Below, one piece after another: positions 9,294-17,732 of a stretch of DNA of 47,797 nt. Each line of letters opens with the position of its first letter. The stretch's first letter is position 1. Both the position numbers and the translations under genes were made by a program. Location of the stretch: NCBI GenBank assembly GCA_030849065.1, contig JASAON010001529.1, positions 1 through 47,797 of the forward strand. Direction: 5' to 3'. The notes below the pieces were generated by a model, which ran no database searches, was not told where the DNA came from, and saw nothing but the letters and a program-made list of their open reading frames with translations. This DNA is from Jaenimonas drosophilae. Taxonomy: Eukaryota; Euglenozoa; Kinetoplastea; Trypanosomatida; Trypanosomatidae.

Positions 9294-9742
9294 TAGATGC
9301 GAGAACGTGGAATGATTTTATTTCTGGATACGCTCGTCGCATCAGTATGTGGTGGATCATGTTGGATTCTTACCCTCTGAGTGTGCATCATCTGCCATCA
9401 ACTTGTGTCTATGTTAGCCTCTATGTGGTGCTGCTGGTGTCGTGCATGCCCCTCCCACAGCTCTCCCCCACAAACAATACGACATGTTCCTCTTACTACC
9501 TCGTTTGCAACAACAACTGAGCCGCCATACCCTATTTGGAAGATTGAAGTATGATGAAATGTGCTGTTTCTATTCTTTCATCGTCATCTACTCGTGAGCC
9601 AACACATAGGTATAGGGCCGCTGTGCAAACAATTTGCGCTGGTCCAGTTGGCTGGAAGTCGTCTCAACCTCAGATTGAGCGGCAATACCATACCATACAT
9701 TCATTCATACATCAACATCCATAGTAGCCAGAGTTCACTCTC
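9294..9742 (+). promoter_or_regulatory. Intergenic region between LRR paralogues A and B
   Basis: No gene is seen. A pyrimidine-rich tract at about 9562-9595 is followed by several AGs (9597-9598, then others up to 9732). The first ATG after the last of these is the start of the next gene. The exact acceptor cannot be fixed by eye. Confidence 0.5.
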
Positions 9743-12700
9743 ATGTACGACGACGGAAGTGAGAAGTTTCAACTGCGTATCCGCGAGCTCGAAACCGTTG
9801 TTCGTGCGAGGGATGAGGAACTGAAGCGGCTGAGGGAGTACGTGGTTCAGCTCCGTCAAGGTCGTGGTAGTGGGGTAAGTGGCTTGGACTCACCCGATGG
9901 ACGACTGCGCAATGTAGAATCTCAAGGAACGACAGACCGCCGCGGAAAGGGCAAACACTCGCCCGAGCGGCGTCCAAGGAGTCGTTCCACGACCGTCTTG
10001 GGTAGCTTTCGGCGCCACAAAGTCATCGTTCATGGGGAGGACTCTGCTTTTGAAGAAGACGACAACCAGATTACCATCCCACTGCTTAACTTAAGTATCA
10101 CAGGACGTGATCGGCTCTTCACACCGATCAACCGCTCATCTCGTGCGGAGTCGAGAGGCTCTGACTACCAGGGCCAGACCATTCATGGCGAAATGCTGCA
10201 GAGCCCACCAACTACGCCGCCTAAAAGCCCGCCCAAGAAGGTCTCTGCTCGTGGGCTTCTGGCGAGTCCGCGGGTATCTGCACGAGGACGTCTGGAGAGT
10301 GGCCGGCCGATTCTTCGTGGGCTAGACAATGGCTCACCTGTTCTTAATCAAAACAGCAAAGATGTACTTGAAGCACTTCGCAAAGGTTATGAAGAGGCCA
10401 TCATGTCGTTAAAACAAGCCCACACGAATGAGGTGCTCCGACTGGAGGAGCGACTTCGTGAGACCCAGACACGCCTGGACATTGAGGTGAATCAGCGAGT
10501 GCGAATGCTGGAGGAAAAGATTATTCGACTGCAGAAGCGCCTGCAGGGTGAGCAGGAGAGCGACTATGAGGAGGAGAAGGAGTCCACTAGTACGGATATT
10601 TCTGATGAGGAACGTGCAGCGGAGGAGCGACGCACGATTCGCGCGCTAAAGAGTGCTCAAATGCAGGAGCTGGAACACCTGGAGTGCTTCTTGTACGCAG
10701 TGACCTCCGATAACACCCTCACGTTGGAGGGGGATGTGCCTGGATCGGAAAAGACGTGGGACATAGTGGATATCGAGCAGTCCCTCGAAGCACTTCAGAT
10801 GGGGGTCGGTACTCTTCAGTACGACCAGCTCTTTGCTCGATTCCAGAGTATGCTGCTCTCCAAAAACACTCTCAAAATTAATTTGCTTCGCTTTTGGCGT
10901 GCGCTCGGTGGCATGCCCACGTATGCCAGGTATATCAGCAAAGAACAGCTTACCCTTCTTCTTTGTCGTGATGTCCGGTCGGTCTACACCCTCACAGCAT
11001 CCATGGGAGATATCCCAAGTGGATTCTTTGAGTTGGTGCTTTCCAGGCTCCAGTGGCTGCAAAAGTTGTCGCTCCATGGGACGGGGTACGACTTCACCCC
11101 ATCTGCAATGGCATCCTCGGAGCGGTTGTTCCGCTCTCTCACCTCGATGGATCTCAGCGAAACACGACTGACCACATCGCAGCTCAAGGCCATTATTGCT
11201 GTGCTTGTTCAGCCAGACCAACTGACGGAACTGGATCTCACCGACTGCCGCTATGTGGAGGATGCATCAGCGGTAGTATCCACACCCAACCTGACGAAGC
11301 TCATGCTCCACGGAACGGGCATCAGCGACATCTCCTTTGTTCCACGACTGGAGTCGTTGAAGAAGCTGACCTTGGGTGGATGCTCTGGCATTGCCAGCTA
11401 CGAGCCCATTACAAAACTGCGCAGCTTGCAGTACCTGGACGTGAGCTGGTGCGGATTGGCCAACAACAATGTGTCATGGATCTCCTCCTGTATAAGCTTG
11501 AGAGTCGTGGACGTCTCCCACAACACCCTATTATCAGACTTTTCTGCACTCAAGAATCTTGGCAGTTTGCGTCGTATCCAGGCTGAGTCCACGGGCATGA
11601 CAGAGTTATCGTGGATCTCAAACTCCGCCAAGGGTGTGGAGGAGCTCGACATCTCCAACTGTGACTCCATTCAAGATTTTTCACCAATTTCCAGCTTGGG
11701 TTTCTTAACCACGCTCTCGCTCAGTGGCACGAGGGTGGCTGATCTGTCATGTCTGTCCATGTGCGGTCACTTGACCTCGCTCGCAGTTGATCGATGCATG
11801 TCTCTCACCACCACAAAGGGAATGGAAGCACTCCAGAAGCTTGAGCACTTCTCCGCCTGCAGCTCCTCCCTGAGTGATGTCAAGGCAATCTCCAAGTGCC
11901 CGCTCATTGCCGACGTTGATCTTTCCTCCTGTCGGCTGCTTTCGGACTTCTCACCCCTTGGCGCGCTGCGCGCCTCCTTACGTCGCCTCAACGTGGGTGG
12001 TACGTCCATCCGCGAGGTGCAGTGGATTTCATCCTGCACCATTCTTGAAGTGGTCAATTTTGATGATTGTCGTTTGTTGGAGAACTTCAGCCCACTTCAT
12101 GACCTTCGTTGTTTAGTGGAATTCTCCGCCAACCGTAGTGGCATCCGCGATCTCATCTGGGCTTCAACCTGCAATTCACTGCAGGTGGTTGAGGTGAGTG
12201 CCTGCGTCTTGCTCACGGACATCAGCCCACTCTCAACCTTACCCGACCTCAAACGTCTTCACGCCCGCTCCATCCCCGCCAGTGACTTTAGCTGGATCAA
12301 CGCGTGCACCTCACTGGAGGAAGTGGATTTGTCAGAGAGCGAGAGTCTTTCAGCGGCCCAGGCCTTTGGCCAGGTGCCACAGCTGCAGATGCTCATCCTC
12401 AGCGGAACCAAGGTGGATGAGCTGAGCTGGACCACGTCATGCAGAACCATGGAGGAGCTTCATCTGTCCAACTGCCAACTCCTGGTGAATCTGTCAGGAC
12501 TCGGCTCCTTAGCCACCCTGCGCAAGGTGGCTGCGACGGGCACTGCCTTGACTGACCTCCGCTGGGCATCATCCACTCCTCTCGTAGAACGCGCAAACTT
12601 TGCCGAATGCCCCAATCTCAGCGACATCCGCTCCATTTCCAACTGGCGACGGCTGCGACAGCTCTCCGTTTGTGGCACCAAAGTGTCCTCCCTCGATGGC

Positions 12701-13933
12701 CTCGAGAGTTGCCGCTTGTTGGAGATTCTGGACTGCTCCCGCTGCAGCTCCATCGCGGATCTCCGTCAGGTGTCTGGGGCCTACAACTTGAAGGTGCTCT
12801 CCATCAGCTCTACTTCCATTGCCACCCTCGTTACCATTGAGGAGTGCAAGCTGCTCGAGGAGCTCTACCTGTCGGATTGCCCAGCACTCCGCAACTTCTC
12901 ATCCCTCGCAGCCCTCCCTCATCTCAAGAAGTTGGTTATCTGTTCCATGCATCTCACGGACCTTCAATGGATTGGCACGTGCCCTACACTCGAGGAGCTG
13001 GACATTTCCTACTGTGGAGAGATCAGCGACTTGAGCCCGCTTGGCATGTTGCCGCAACTTCGTCGCTTCTACGCAGCCTCTGTGCCAGCGGTGAAGAACC
13101 TTAGCTGGGTTTCTGGTTGTAGCCGTCTTGAGGAGCTGATGCTTCCTGGATGCTCCTCTCTGACGGACCTTGGACCTCTCTCGCAGCTCACCCTGCTGCG
13201 ACGTTTGTCTGTGTGTGGCTCCGCCGTTGCAGATATGCAGCCCTTCAGCCTCGCTGCCTTCCGACACGTGCTTGAGGAGGTTGATGTGTCCGACTGCAGC
13301 CACCTCACCGACCTTGGTAGTTTTGGCAAGCTCACCAACCTACGAAAGCTGTACGCGAGCAACATCAACATCTCCGACGTGGGATGGATCTCCAAGTGTG
13401 TCTTGTTGGAGGAGTTGTACCTTTCGGATATGAAGTCCCTGCGGGACTACCTTCCTCTGCGTGCACTCGTACGCTTAAAGAAGTTGGCGGTACGGAACGA
13501 TGGCATCACCGCCATTTCATCCTGGGTGGACCAACTTCGTTGGCTCGAGGTGCTCGACGTTTCTGAGAACAAGTCGCTGGCGGATTTGAGTCCACTGAGC
13601 CACGTGGCACTACTCCGGGTACTCTCGGCACGCGGTACATCAGTCAATAGCATTGGATGGATTGCCAGTTGCGAGCAGTTAGAGGAGGTCTACTTCTCAC
13701 AGTGTGAGTCGCTCACTGACCTACGTCCGCTGAGTCAGCTCAAGTTTCTCAAGAAGTTTGCCGCCCAAGGCTGTGGCTCTGCGGACCTCAGCTGGATCAC
13801 ACGTTATGCTTCCCTGGAGGATGCCAACTACGGCACGAGGAGGTTGACCAGCGATGCAAAGAACCCAGAGGACAGACAAGACCGGCCACTCACGAGTGCC
13901 CGCGGACGTGATCAACGACCGGCCAGTGGGTGA
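9743..13933 (+). CDS. Large coiled-coil / leucine-rich repeat protein, paralogue B
   Basis: At 1396 residues this is the largest of the three tandem LRR proteins. It starts with a short coiled coil (residues ~1-40). A basic, Ser/Pro-rich, probably disordered stretch (~40-200) includes repeats like KVSARGLLASPRVSARGRL. A second coiled coil follows (~210-300). The linker (~340-460) shares GTLQYDQLFARFQSML, LLRFWRALGGM and PSGFFELVLSRLQWL with paralogue A. About twenty double LRR units of ~46 residues (LEELYLSDCPAL..., TDLQWIGTC) fill ~465-1365. The last ~30 residues are charged and disordered. No signal peptide or transmembrane segment is visible. The extra length relative to its neighbours is mainly in LRR copy number, suggesting unequal exchange or internal duplication. 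Function is unknown; a scaffold role is inference. Confidence 0.9.
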   Translation: MYDDGSEKFQLRIRELETVVRARDEELKRLREYVVQLRQGRGSGVSGLDSPDGRLRNVESQGTTDRRGKGKHSPERRPRSRSTTVLGSFRRHKVIVHGEDSAFEEDDNQITIPLLNLSITGRDRLFTPINRSSRAESRGSDYQGQTIHGEMLQSPPTTPPKSPPKKVSARGLLASPRVSARGRLESGRPILRGLDNGSPVLNQNSKDVLEALRKGYEEAIMSLKQAHTNEVLRLEERLRETQTRLDIEVNQRVRMLEEKIIRLQKRLQGEQESDYEEEKESTSTDISDEERAAEERRTIRALKSAQMQELEHLECFLYAVTSDNTLTLEGDVPGSEKTWDIVDIEQSLEALQMGVGTLQYDQLFARFQSMLLSKNTLKINLLRFWRALGGMPTYARYISKEQLTLLLCRDVRSVYTLTASMGDIPSGFFELVLSRLQWLQKLSLHGTGYDFTPSAMASSERLFRSLTSMDLSETRLTTSQLKAIIAVLVQPDQLTELDLTDCRYVEDASAVVSTPNLTKLMLHGTGISDISFVPRLESLKKLTLGGCSGIASYEPITKLRSLQYLDVSWCGLANNNVSWISSCISLRVVDVSHNTLLSDFSALKNLGSLRRIQAESTGMTELSWISNSAKGVEELDISNCDSIQDFSPISSLGFLTTLSLSGTRVADLSCLSMCGHLTSLAVDRCMSLTTTKGMEALQKLEHFSACSSSLSDVKAISKCPLIADVDLSSCRLLSDFSPLGALRASLRRLNVGGTSIREVQWISSCTILEVVNFDDCRLLENFSPLHDLRCLVEFSANRSGIRDLIWASTCNSLQVVEVSACVLLTDISPLSTLPDLKRLHARSIPASDFSWINACTSLEEVDLSESESLSAAQAFGQVPQLQMLILSGTKVDELSWTTSCRTMEELHLSNCQLLVNLSGLGSLATLRKVAATGTALTDLRWASSTPLVERANFAECPNLSDIRSISNWRRLRQLSVCGTKVSSLDGLESCRLLEILDCSRCSSIADLRQVSGAYNLKVLSISSTSIATLVTIEECKLLEELYLSDCPALRNFSSLAALPHLKKLVICSMHLTDLQWIGTCPTLEELDISYCGEISDLSPLGMLPQLRRFYAASVPAVKNLSWVSGCSRLEELMLPGCSSLTDLGPLSQLTLLRRLSVCGSAVADMQPFSLAAFRHVLEEVDVSDCSHLTDLGSFGKLTNLRKLYASNINISDVGWISKCVLLEELYLSDMKSLRDYLPLRALVRLKKLAVRNDGITAISSWVDQLRWLEVLDVSENKSLADLSPLSHVALLRVLSARGTSVNSIGWIASCEQLEEVYFSQCESLTDLRPLSQLKFLKKFAAQGCGSADLSWITRYASLEDANYGTRRLTSDAKNPEDRQDRPLTSARGRDQRPASG

Positions 13934-14324
13934 TCCTTACGAAGGAGCTTGCGTTCCACATCTTTCACGTGCATGGCCTCATTGATCACATTGAGCCGTT
14001 CTCCTTTCCCTATCATAGACTTGTGGTATTGTGTATAGACCATATCTGCAAACTGTTGTCTGCCCATGCTGAATCAGTTGTTTCTTCAACAAATGTCGAA
14101 ACGTCAAGAGACTACTACTGGTGGTTCTGCCATCTAGCATGAAACTCCAAGCGGGCTACACCCTACTTCCTTTTTCCTTCATCATCATGCTTCTTTAGTC
14201 CTGAATTGCTTACCAATAACATAAGTTCTTTCTCATTTGCTTCGATAGCTCATCTCCCCCTTCCAACTGCTTTGCCAACGCGTGTTGGCGTATTTGTTTC
14301 CTGAGTGGGAGGTGCGTATGCACG
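13934..14324 (+). promoter_or_regulatory. Intergenic region with acceptors and an upstream ATG
   Basis: Two pyrimidine-rich tracts end in TAG: about 14161-14198 and about 14226-14248. An ATG at 14318 lies out of frame just before the main start and opens an eight-codon frame ending at 14344, overlapping the coding region of paralogue C. Confidence 0.6.
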
Positions 14325-15887
14325 ATGGCCACCTCGGTGGATGAACTTCGCAAACGTGTGCGTGAGCTTGAGAGTCAGGTGAAGTCCCTCCGAGACAACC
14401 AAGATAGAGAAATTCGAGATGCCCGGAAGTCTCAAAAGATGGAGGATGATCAGGCGATGCGTGTGATTCAGCAGGAGCATGAGAAGTCCATAAAGACGTT
14501 GACAGAATCTCACCGAAATGAAGTGGAGGGATTGTACGACCTCATTGAACGCATCAAGGGCGGTGGTGGTGGCGGCGGAGGCGGCGTTTCGTTTCGCGAT
14601 GGTGATGGTCGTGGAGTTGGCCGAGGCGGTGATCGTCGTGGTCGCGGCGAGGTCAGCCGCCCTGATTTGGTGAAGTTTTGGAATAATTTGGATGGCGTAG
14701 ATGGATGGCAGGCGCATTTGACGGAGGAGCAGCTCCTGGAGGAACTTGGTCGAGACAAGCGACCGGACTTTGCGCTCTCTGCATCCGACTCCGTACGTCC
14801 TGGCTTCTTTGAGATGATTTTATCACAACTACCGGCCCTGGCCAAGCTCACCTTTCGTTGCAGTGAGTACTACTTCCAGATGCAGCTGATGCAGGGCATC
14901 ACCAATCCATACAGCTCACTCGAGTCTTTGGATTTGGGCTGCAGCACCATCACAGATGAAGATTTAGAGTTCTTTGTGTCCATGGTGGGCCCGCAGGGCA
15001 AACTTCAGGAGTTCAACGTGTCGTGGTGCCCTGGCATCAATGATGTCAACGCCTTCGGCAACATTCCAGATTTAAAGAAGGCGTACGTTAGTGGCACATC
15101 GGTGAACGATGTGAGATGGGTGGCCAAGTGTACGCAGCTTGAGGAGTTCTACGCCTTCGCCTGCCGATCTCTGGTGGAGTTTAGCACCCTCTCCCGGCTC
15201 TCCACCCTCCGCGTCTTTTCTGCCAGCTGCAGCGGGCTCACGGACATTAGCTGGATGAGCCACTGCACAGCACTAGAGGAGGTCTACATCTCTGACTGCC
15301 GCATCTTGGCTAATCTGAGTGTGCTGAACACTCTCCCCAACTTACGTGTCCTACACGCCCGAAAGACCCTCAATGGATACATGGAGTGGATCACCAAGTG
15401 CGAACAGCTTGAAGAGCTGGACGTGGCGGGTTGTGCCATTGGCGATTTGACGCCCATTGGAACGCTAGGGAAGCTGAAGAAGCTAAGCTGCGGATCAACT
15501 GCCATCACAAGCATTCGATGGATCTCCAACTGCTTCCAAGTGACGGACGTAGATTTGGTGGACTGCAAGCAGCTCATTGACTTGAGCCCACTGGGATCTC
15601 TGCTGAAGCTTAGACGAGTCATTGCTCGTGGGGGTGGAGTCATCTACATCAGTCGCATGAGCAATTGTATCAATATTGAAGAAGTAGACTTTTCAGAGTG
15701 CAAATCTCTTAGCCACTTGGCCCCGCTTGGCGGCTTGCCTAACCTACGGAAGCTCATTGCTCCTCACACAGCCGTTGCTGATCTGTCCTGGATCGGCACC
15801 TGCCCCGCACTGGAGGAGATCGACTTCAACGGATGCCCACTCACCGACGAGAGTGAAGATAGAGTGCGGCAGCTCCGTCGGACGTAG
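14325..15887 (+). CDS. Coiled-coil / leucine-rich repeat protein, paralogue C
   Basis: This 520-residue protein is the shortest of the tandem trio. Residues ~1-80 form a coiled coil. A run of nine glycines follows, then an Arg/Gly/Asp-rich segment (~82-110). The shared linker is next (LVKFWNNLDGVDGWQAHLTEEQLLEELGRDKRP, VRPGFFEMILSQLPAL). About 300 residues of LRRs with the same two-type alternation complete the protein (VRWVAKCTQLEEFYAFACRSL, TDISWMSHCTALEEVYISDC). It lacks the 'QYxQLxxRxQxML' element seen before the linker in A and B. The Gly/Arg run is encoded by GGN-rich triplet repeats, so length polymorphism is plausible. No targeting signal is seen. An overlapping upstream ATG at 14318 may lower translation. 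Confidence 0.88.
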   Translation: MATSVDELRKRVRELESQVKSLRDNQDREIRDARKSQKMEDDQAMRVIQQEHEKSIKTLTESHRNEVEGLYDLIERIKGGGGGGGGGVSFRDGDGRGVGRGGDRRGRGEVSRPDLVKFWNNLDGVDGWQAHLTEEQLLEELGRDKRPDFALSASDSVRPGFFEMILSQLPALAKLTFRCSEYYFQMQLMQGITNPYSSLESLDLGCSTITDEDLEFFVSMVGPQGKLQEFNVSWCPGINDVNAFGNIPDLKKAYVSGTSVNDVRWVAKCTQLEEFYAFACRSLVEFSTLSRLSTLRVFSASCSGLTDISWMSHCTALEEVYISDCRILANLSVLNTLPNLRVLHARKTLNGYMEWITKCEQLEELDVAGCAIGDLTPIGTLGKLKKLSCGSTAITSIRWISNCFQVTDVDLVDCKQLIDLSPLGSLLKLRRVIARGGGVIYISRMSNCINIEEVDFSECKSLSHLAPLGGLPNLRKLIAPHTAVADLSWIGTCPALEEIDFNGCPLTDESEDRVRQLRRT

Positions 15888-16347
15888 ATGGTGACGTTTG
15901 TTGTTCAGTCATGTTCTCTGCGTGGAAGTAGACTCGGTTTTGCTTTTTTGGGTGTGCGTTCGTTGGTATAGATGCAGGACTCTCGTGATGATGCGCGTGG
16001 AGTTGTTGTGTTTGTCTCTTTTTTTCCTTTTATGCCTTTGATTAGAAGCACCGGTTGGGTTGCTATTAGATGGTTGTTGGATGTGTGCGCAGCGGTACTT
16101 CTCCTTTTTTTTTGTGTGAGAGAAGGAAGCCAGCCACACTGTCGGCACAGGTAGCACCACACCAATGTAGGCCCTTGATGATCGGTGGTGTGCGTGTCAA
16201 CTCACATTCTCTCTCCACAATGTGCGCGTGGAAACATCTTTGTATTCCTTCTGCTACCCTCAATTTCTTCATTTATATGTAGAGTAGTCCAGGCCTGTGC
16301 TTCGTCAGGTCGGATTGAAACGGGAGTAGGTTAGTTGAGCTAGAGAG
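15888..16347 (+). promoter_or_regulatory. Intergenic region with trans-splice acceptor
   Basis: No gene is seen. A pyrimidine-rich tract with a T-run sits near 16098-16116. A better acceptor is the stretch at about 16240-16282 ending in TAG, 65 bases before the next ATG. Confidence 0.55.
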
Positions 16348-17109
16348 ATGCTTCGTCGGCTGCAGGTTGGCATGCCCACCGTGTTGGTGGGTCGTGCCTT
16401 CTCAGACGGTCGAGTCTCCTTTGACGGCCGCCGTGAAGATGTTTGGACGGAGAAACCGAGCTATCCAGCCACTCGCTCCGACTTTCCTCTCCCACGGCCA
16501 TATTTCCGTAAGACACACATTGAGTGGTCGATGCATCATGGTCATGGTGGACGCTTTGGGAAGGACGGTCCCTCTCGCGAAATTGCTGATTTTGAGTACG
16601 AAGATGGAACCCCAAGCCCTGCGGGTATCCGCCGCCACGCATACAAGCATCATCAAGATCATCTTCTGGTTCAGCTCATCCGAGCAGGAGCTGCGGTTGA
16701 GCGCTACGAGGCGGAAGGATTGCTTCCACGCATTCCTGGCACACCAGAACAACGCGATTGGGATCCGCAGATTCCTCTATTTTTGGAGGACATGGATGAA
16801 CATGGCCGATCTCCCATTCCTAGTAGCCACACAGGCAGTGGCGCAGGTACACGTGACGAGGTTCTTGGCCGAATGGTGAGCAAGCACTTTGAAAACACCG
16901 CAGCCCCGTCAAAGACCGTCAACGCCCATGCGGGTGAGACGTTGGAGGCCAACACCATGTTTGACACCTACGACCCTGCAGCATTCGTCTCCGACACCAT
17001 CACCGCAGACGCACGGCGGCCTTTCTGGTCCCGTCGTCGCTGGGCACTCTCGGACAACTTTATGCTTCCCGTTAGCCCGAAGCCAAAGAACACCATCAAG
17101 GATGAGTAA
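16348..17109 (+). CDS. Conserved-looking protein, predicted mitochondrial
   Basis: The 253-residue product starts MLRRLQVGMPTVLVGRAF, a basic amphipathic N-terminus with few acidic residues that suits a mitochondrial presequence. The body is hydrophilic and rich in His, Arg and Pro, with a helical, probably conserved patch at residues ~95-125 (RRHAYKHHQDHLLVQLIRAG). The C-terminal part contains RRPFWSRRRWALSDNF. There is no transmembrane helix or cysteine-based metal site. Size and composition would suit a kinetoplastid-specific mitoribosomal or respiratory-complex subunit, but I do not recognise the family and this is only inference. Confidence 0.7.
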   Translation: MLRRLQVGMPTVLVGRAFSDGRVSFDGRREDVWTEKPSYPATRSDFPLPRPYFRKTHIEWSMHHGHGGRFGKDGPSREIADFEYEDGTPSPAGIRRHAYKHHQDHLLVQLIRAGAAVERYEAEGLLPRIPGTPEQRDWDPQIPLFLEDMDEHGRSPIPSSHTGSGAGTRDEVLGRMVSKHFENTAAPSKTVNAHAGETLEANTMFDTYDPAAFVSDTITADARRPFWSRRRWALSDNFMLPVSPKPKNTIKDE

Positions 17110-17732
17110 CAAGTTGGTTAAACACACACACAACACCAACAACAACAACAACGCCGCCACAATCAATGTTCAATGGCAGTGCAACGAATACCCCCCCCCT
17201 TGCTGATGACCTCATTGACACATTTCCATCCTCCTCTTTTTCATGCTCTTCTTGTGTATTCTTCAATGCTTTTGTAGCCCACTGCGCGCGTGACGACTGG
17301 GCTATTCCACTCAAGTTAGATCGTCACAAGCGCACACACGTACAAGCACACTTCACCTACCTCTCAAATATTCTACACAGGAACGACAGAAGTTGTATAG
17401 GTCCTTCTTTCATTCCGTGTGCGCTGTACAAAAGCAAAGGACACTTTATTTGTATTTTTGTTATTTTTCTTTCTGCTGGGGCCCGGCCCGACTGAACCAT
17501 TGAAGTGAGTGGTTCCGCCCTTTGTTGTTGCTGTTATCTTTTCTGCTCTTGAGTTGCAAACACCGCACATACGCAAACACAAAAAGAATCAATAGGAGCC
17601 TCTTCGAATTATATTCATCCTTGAGCTCGTCGAGACAACCAACGCTGGCATACTCCCATCAACCTCGCAACTCCCACTGACAAGTTTTTAGTACCACCAC
17701 AATCGACGTGTGCGCAAACACCGACGATTGAG
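17110..17732 (+). promoter_or_regulatory. Intergenic region with AAC repeat and several acceptor-like tracts
   Basis: A simple AAC/AC repeat lies at about 17120-17153. Acceptor-like tracts end at AG 17276-17277 (tract ~17228-17277) and at about 17518-17553 (GAG). The second is the likelier acceptor for the kinesin gene. Between them I see no coding region. A short hairpin, AGCCCA at 17276-17281 with TGGGCT at about 17299-17304, is probably incidental. Confidence 0.5.
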
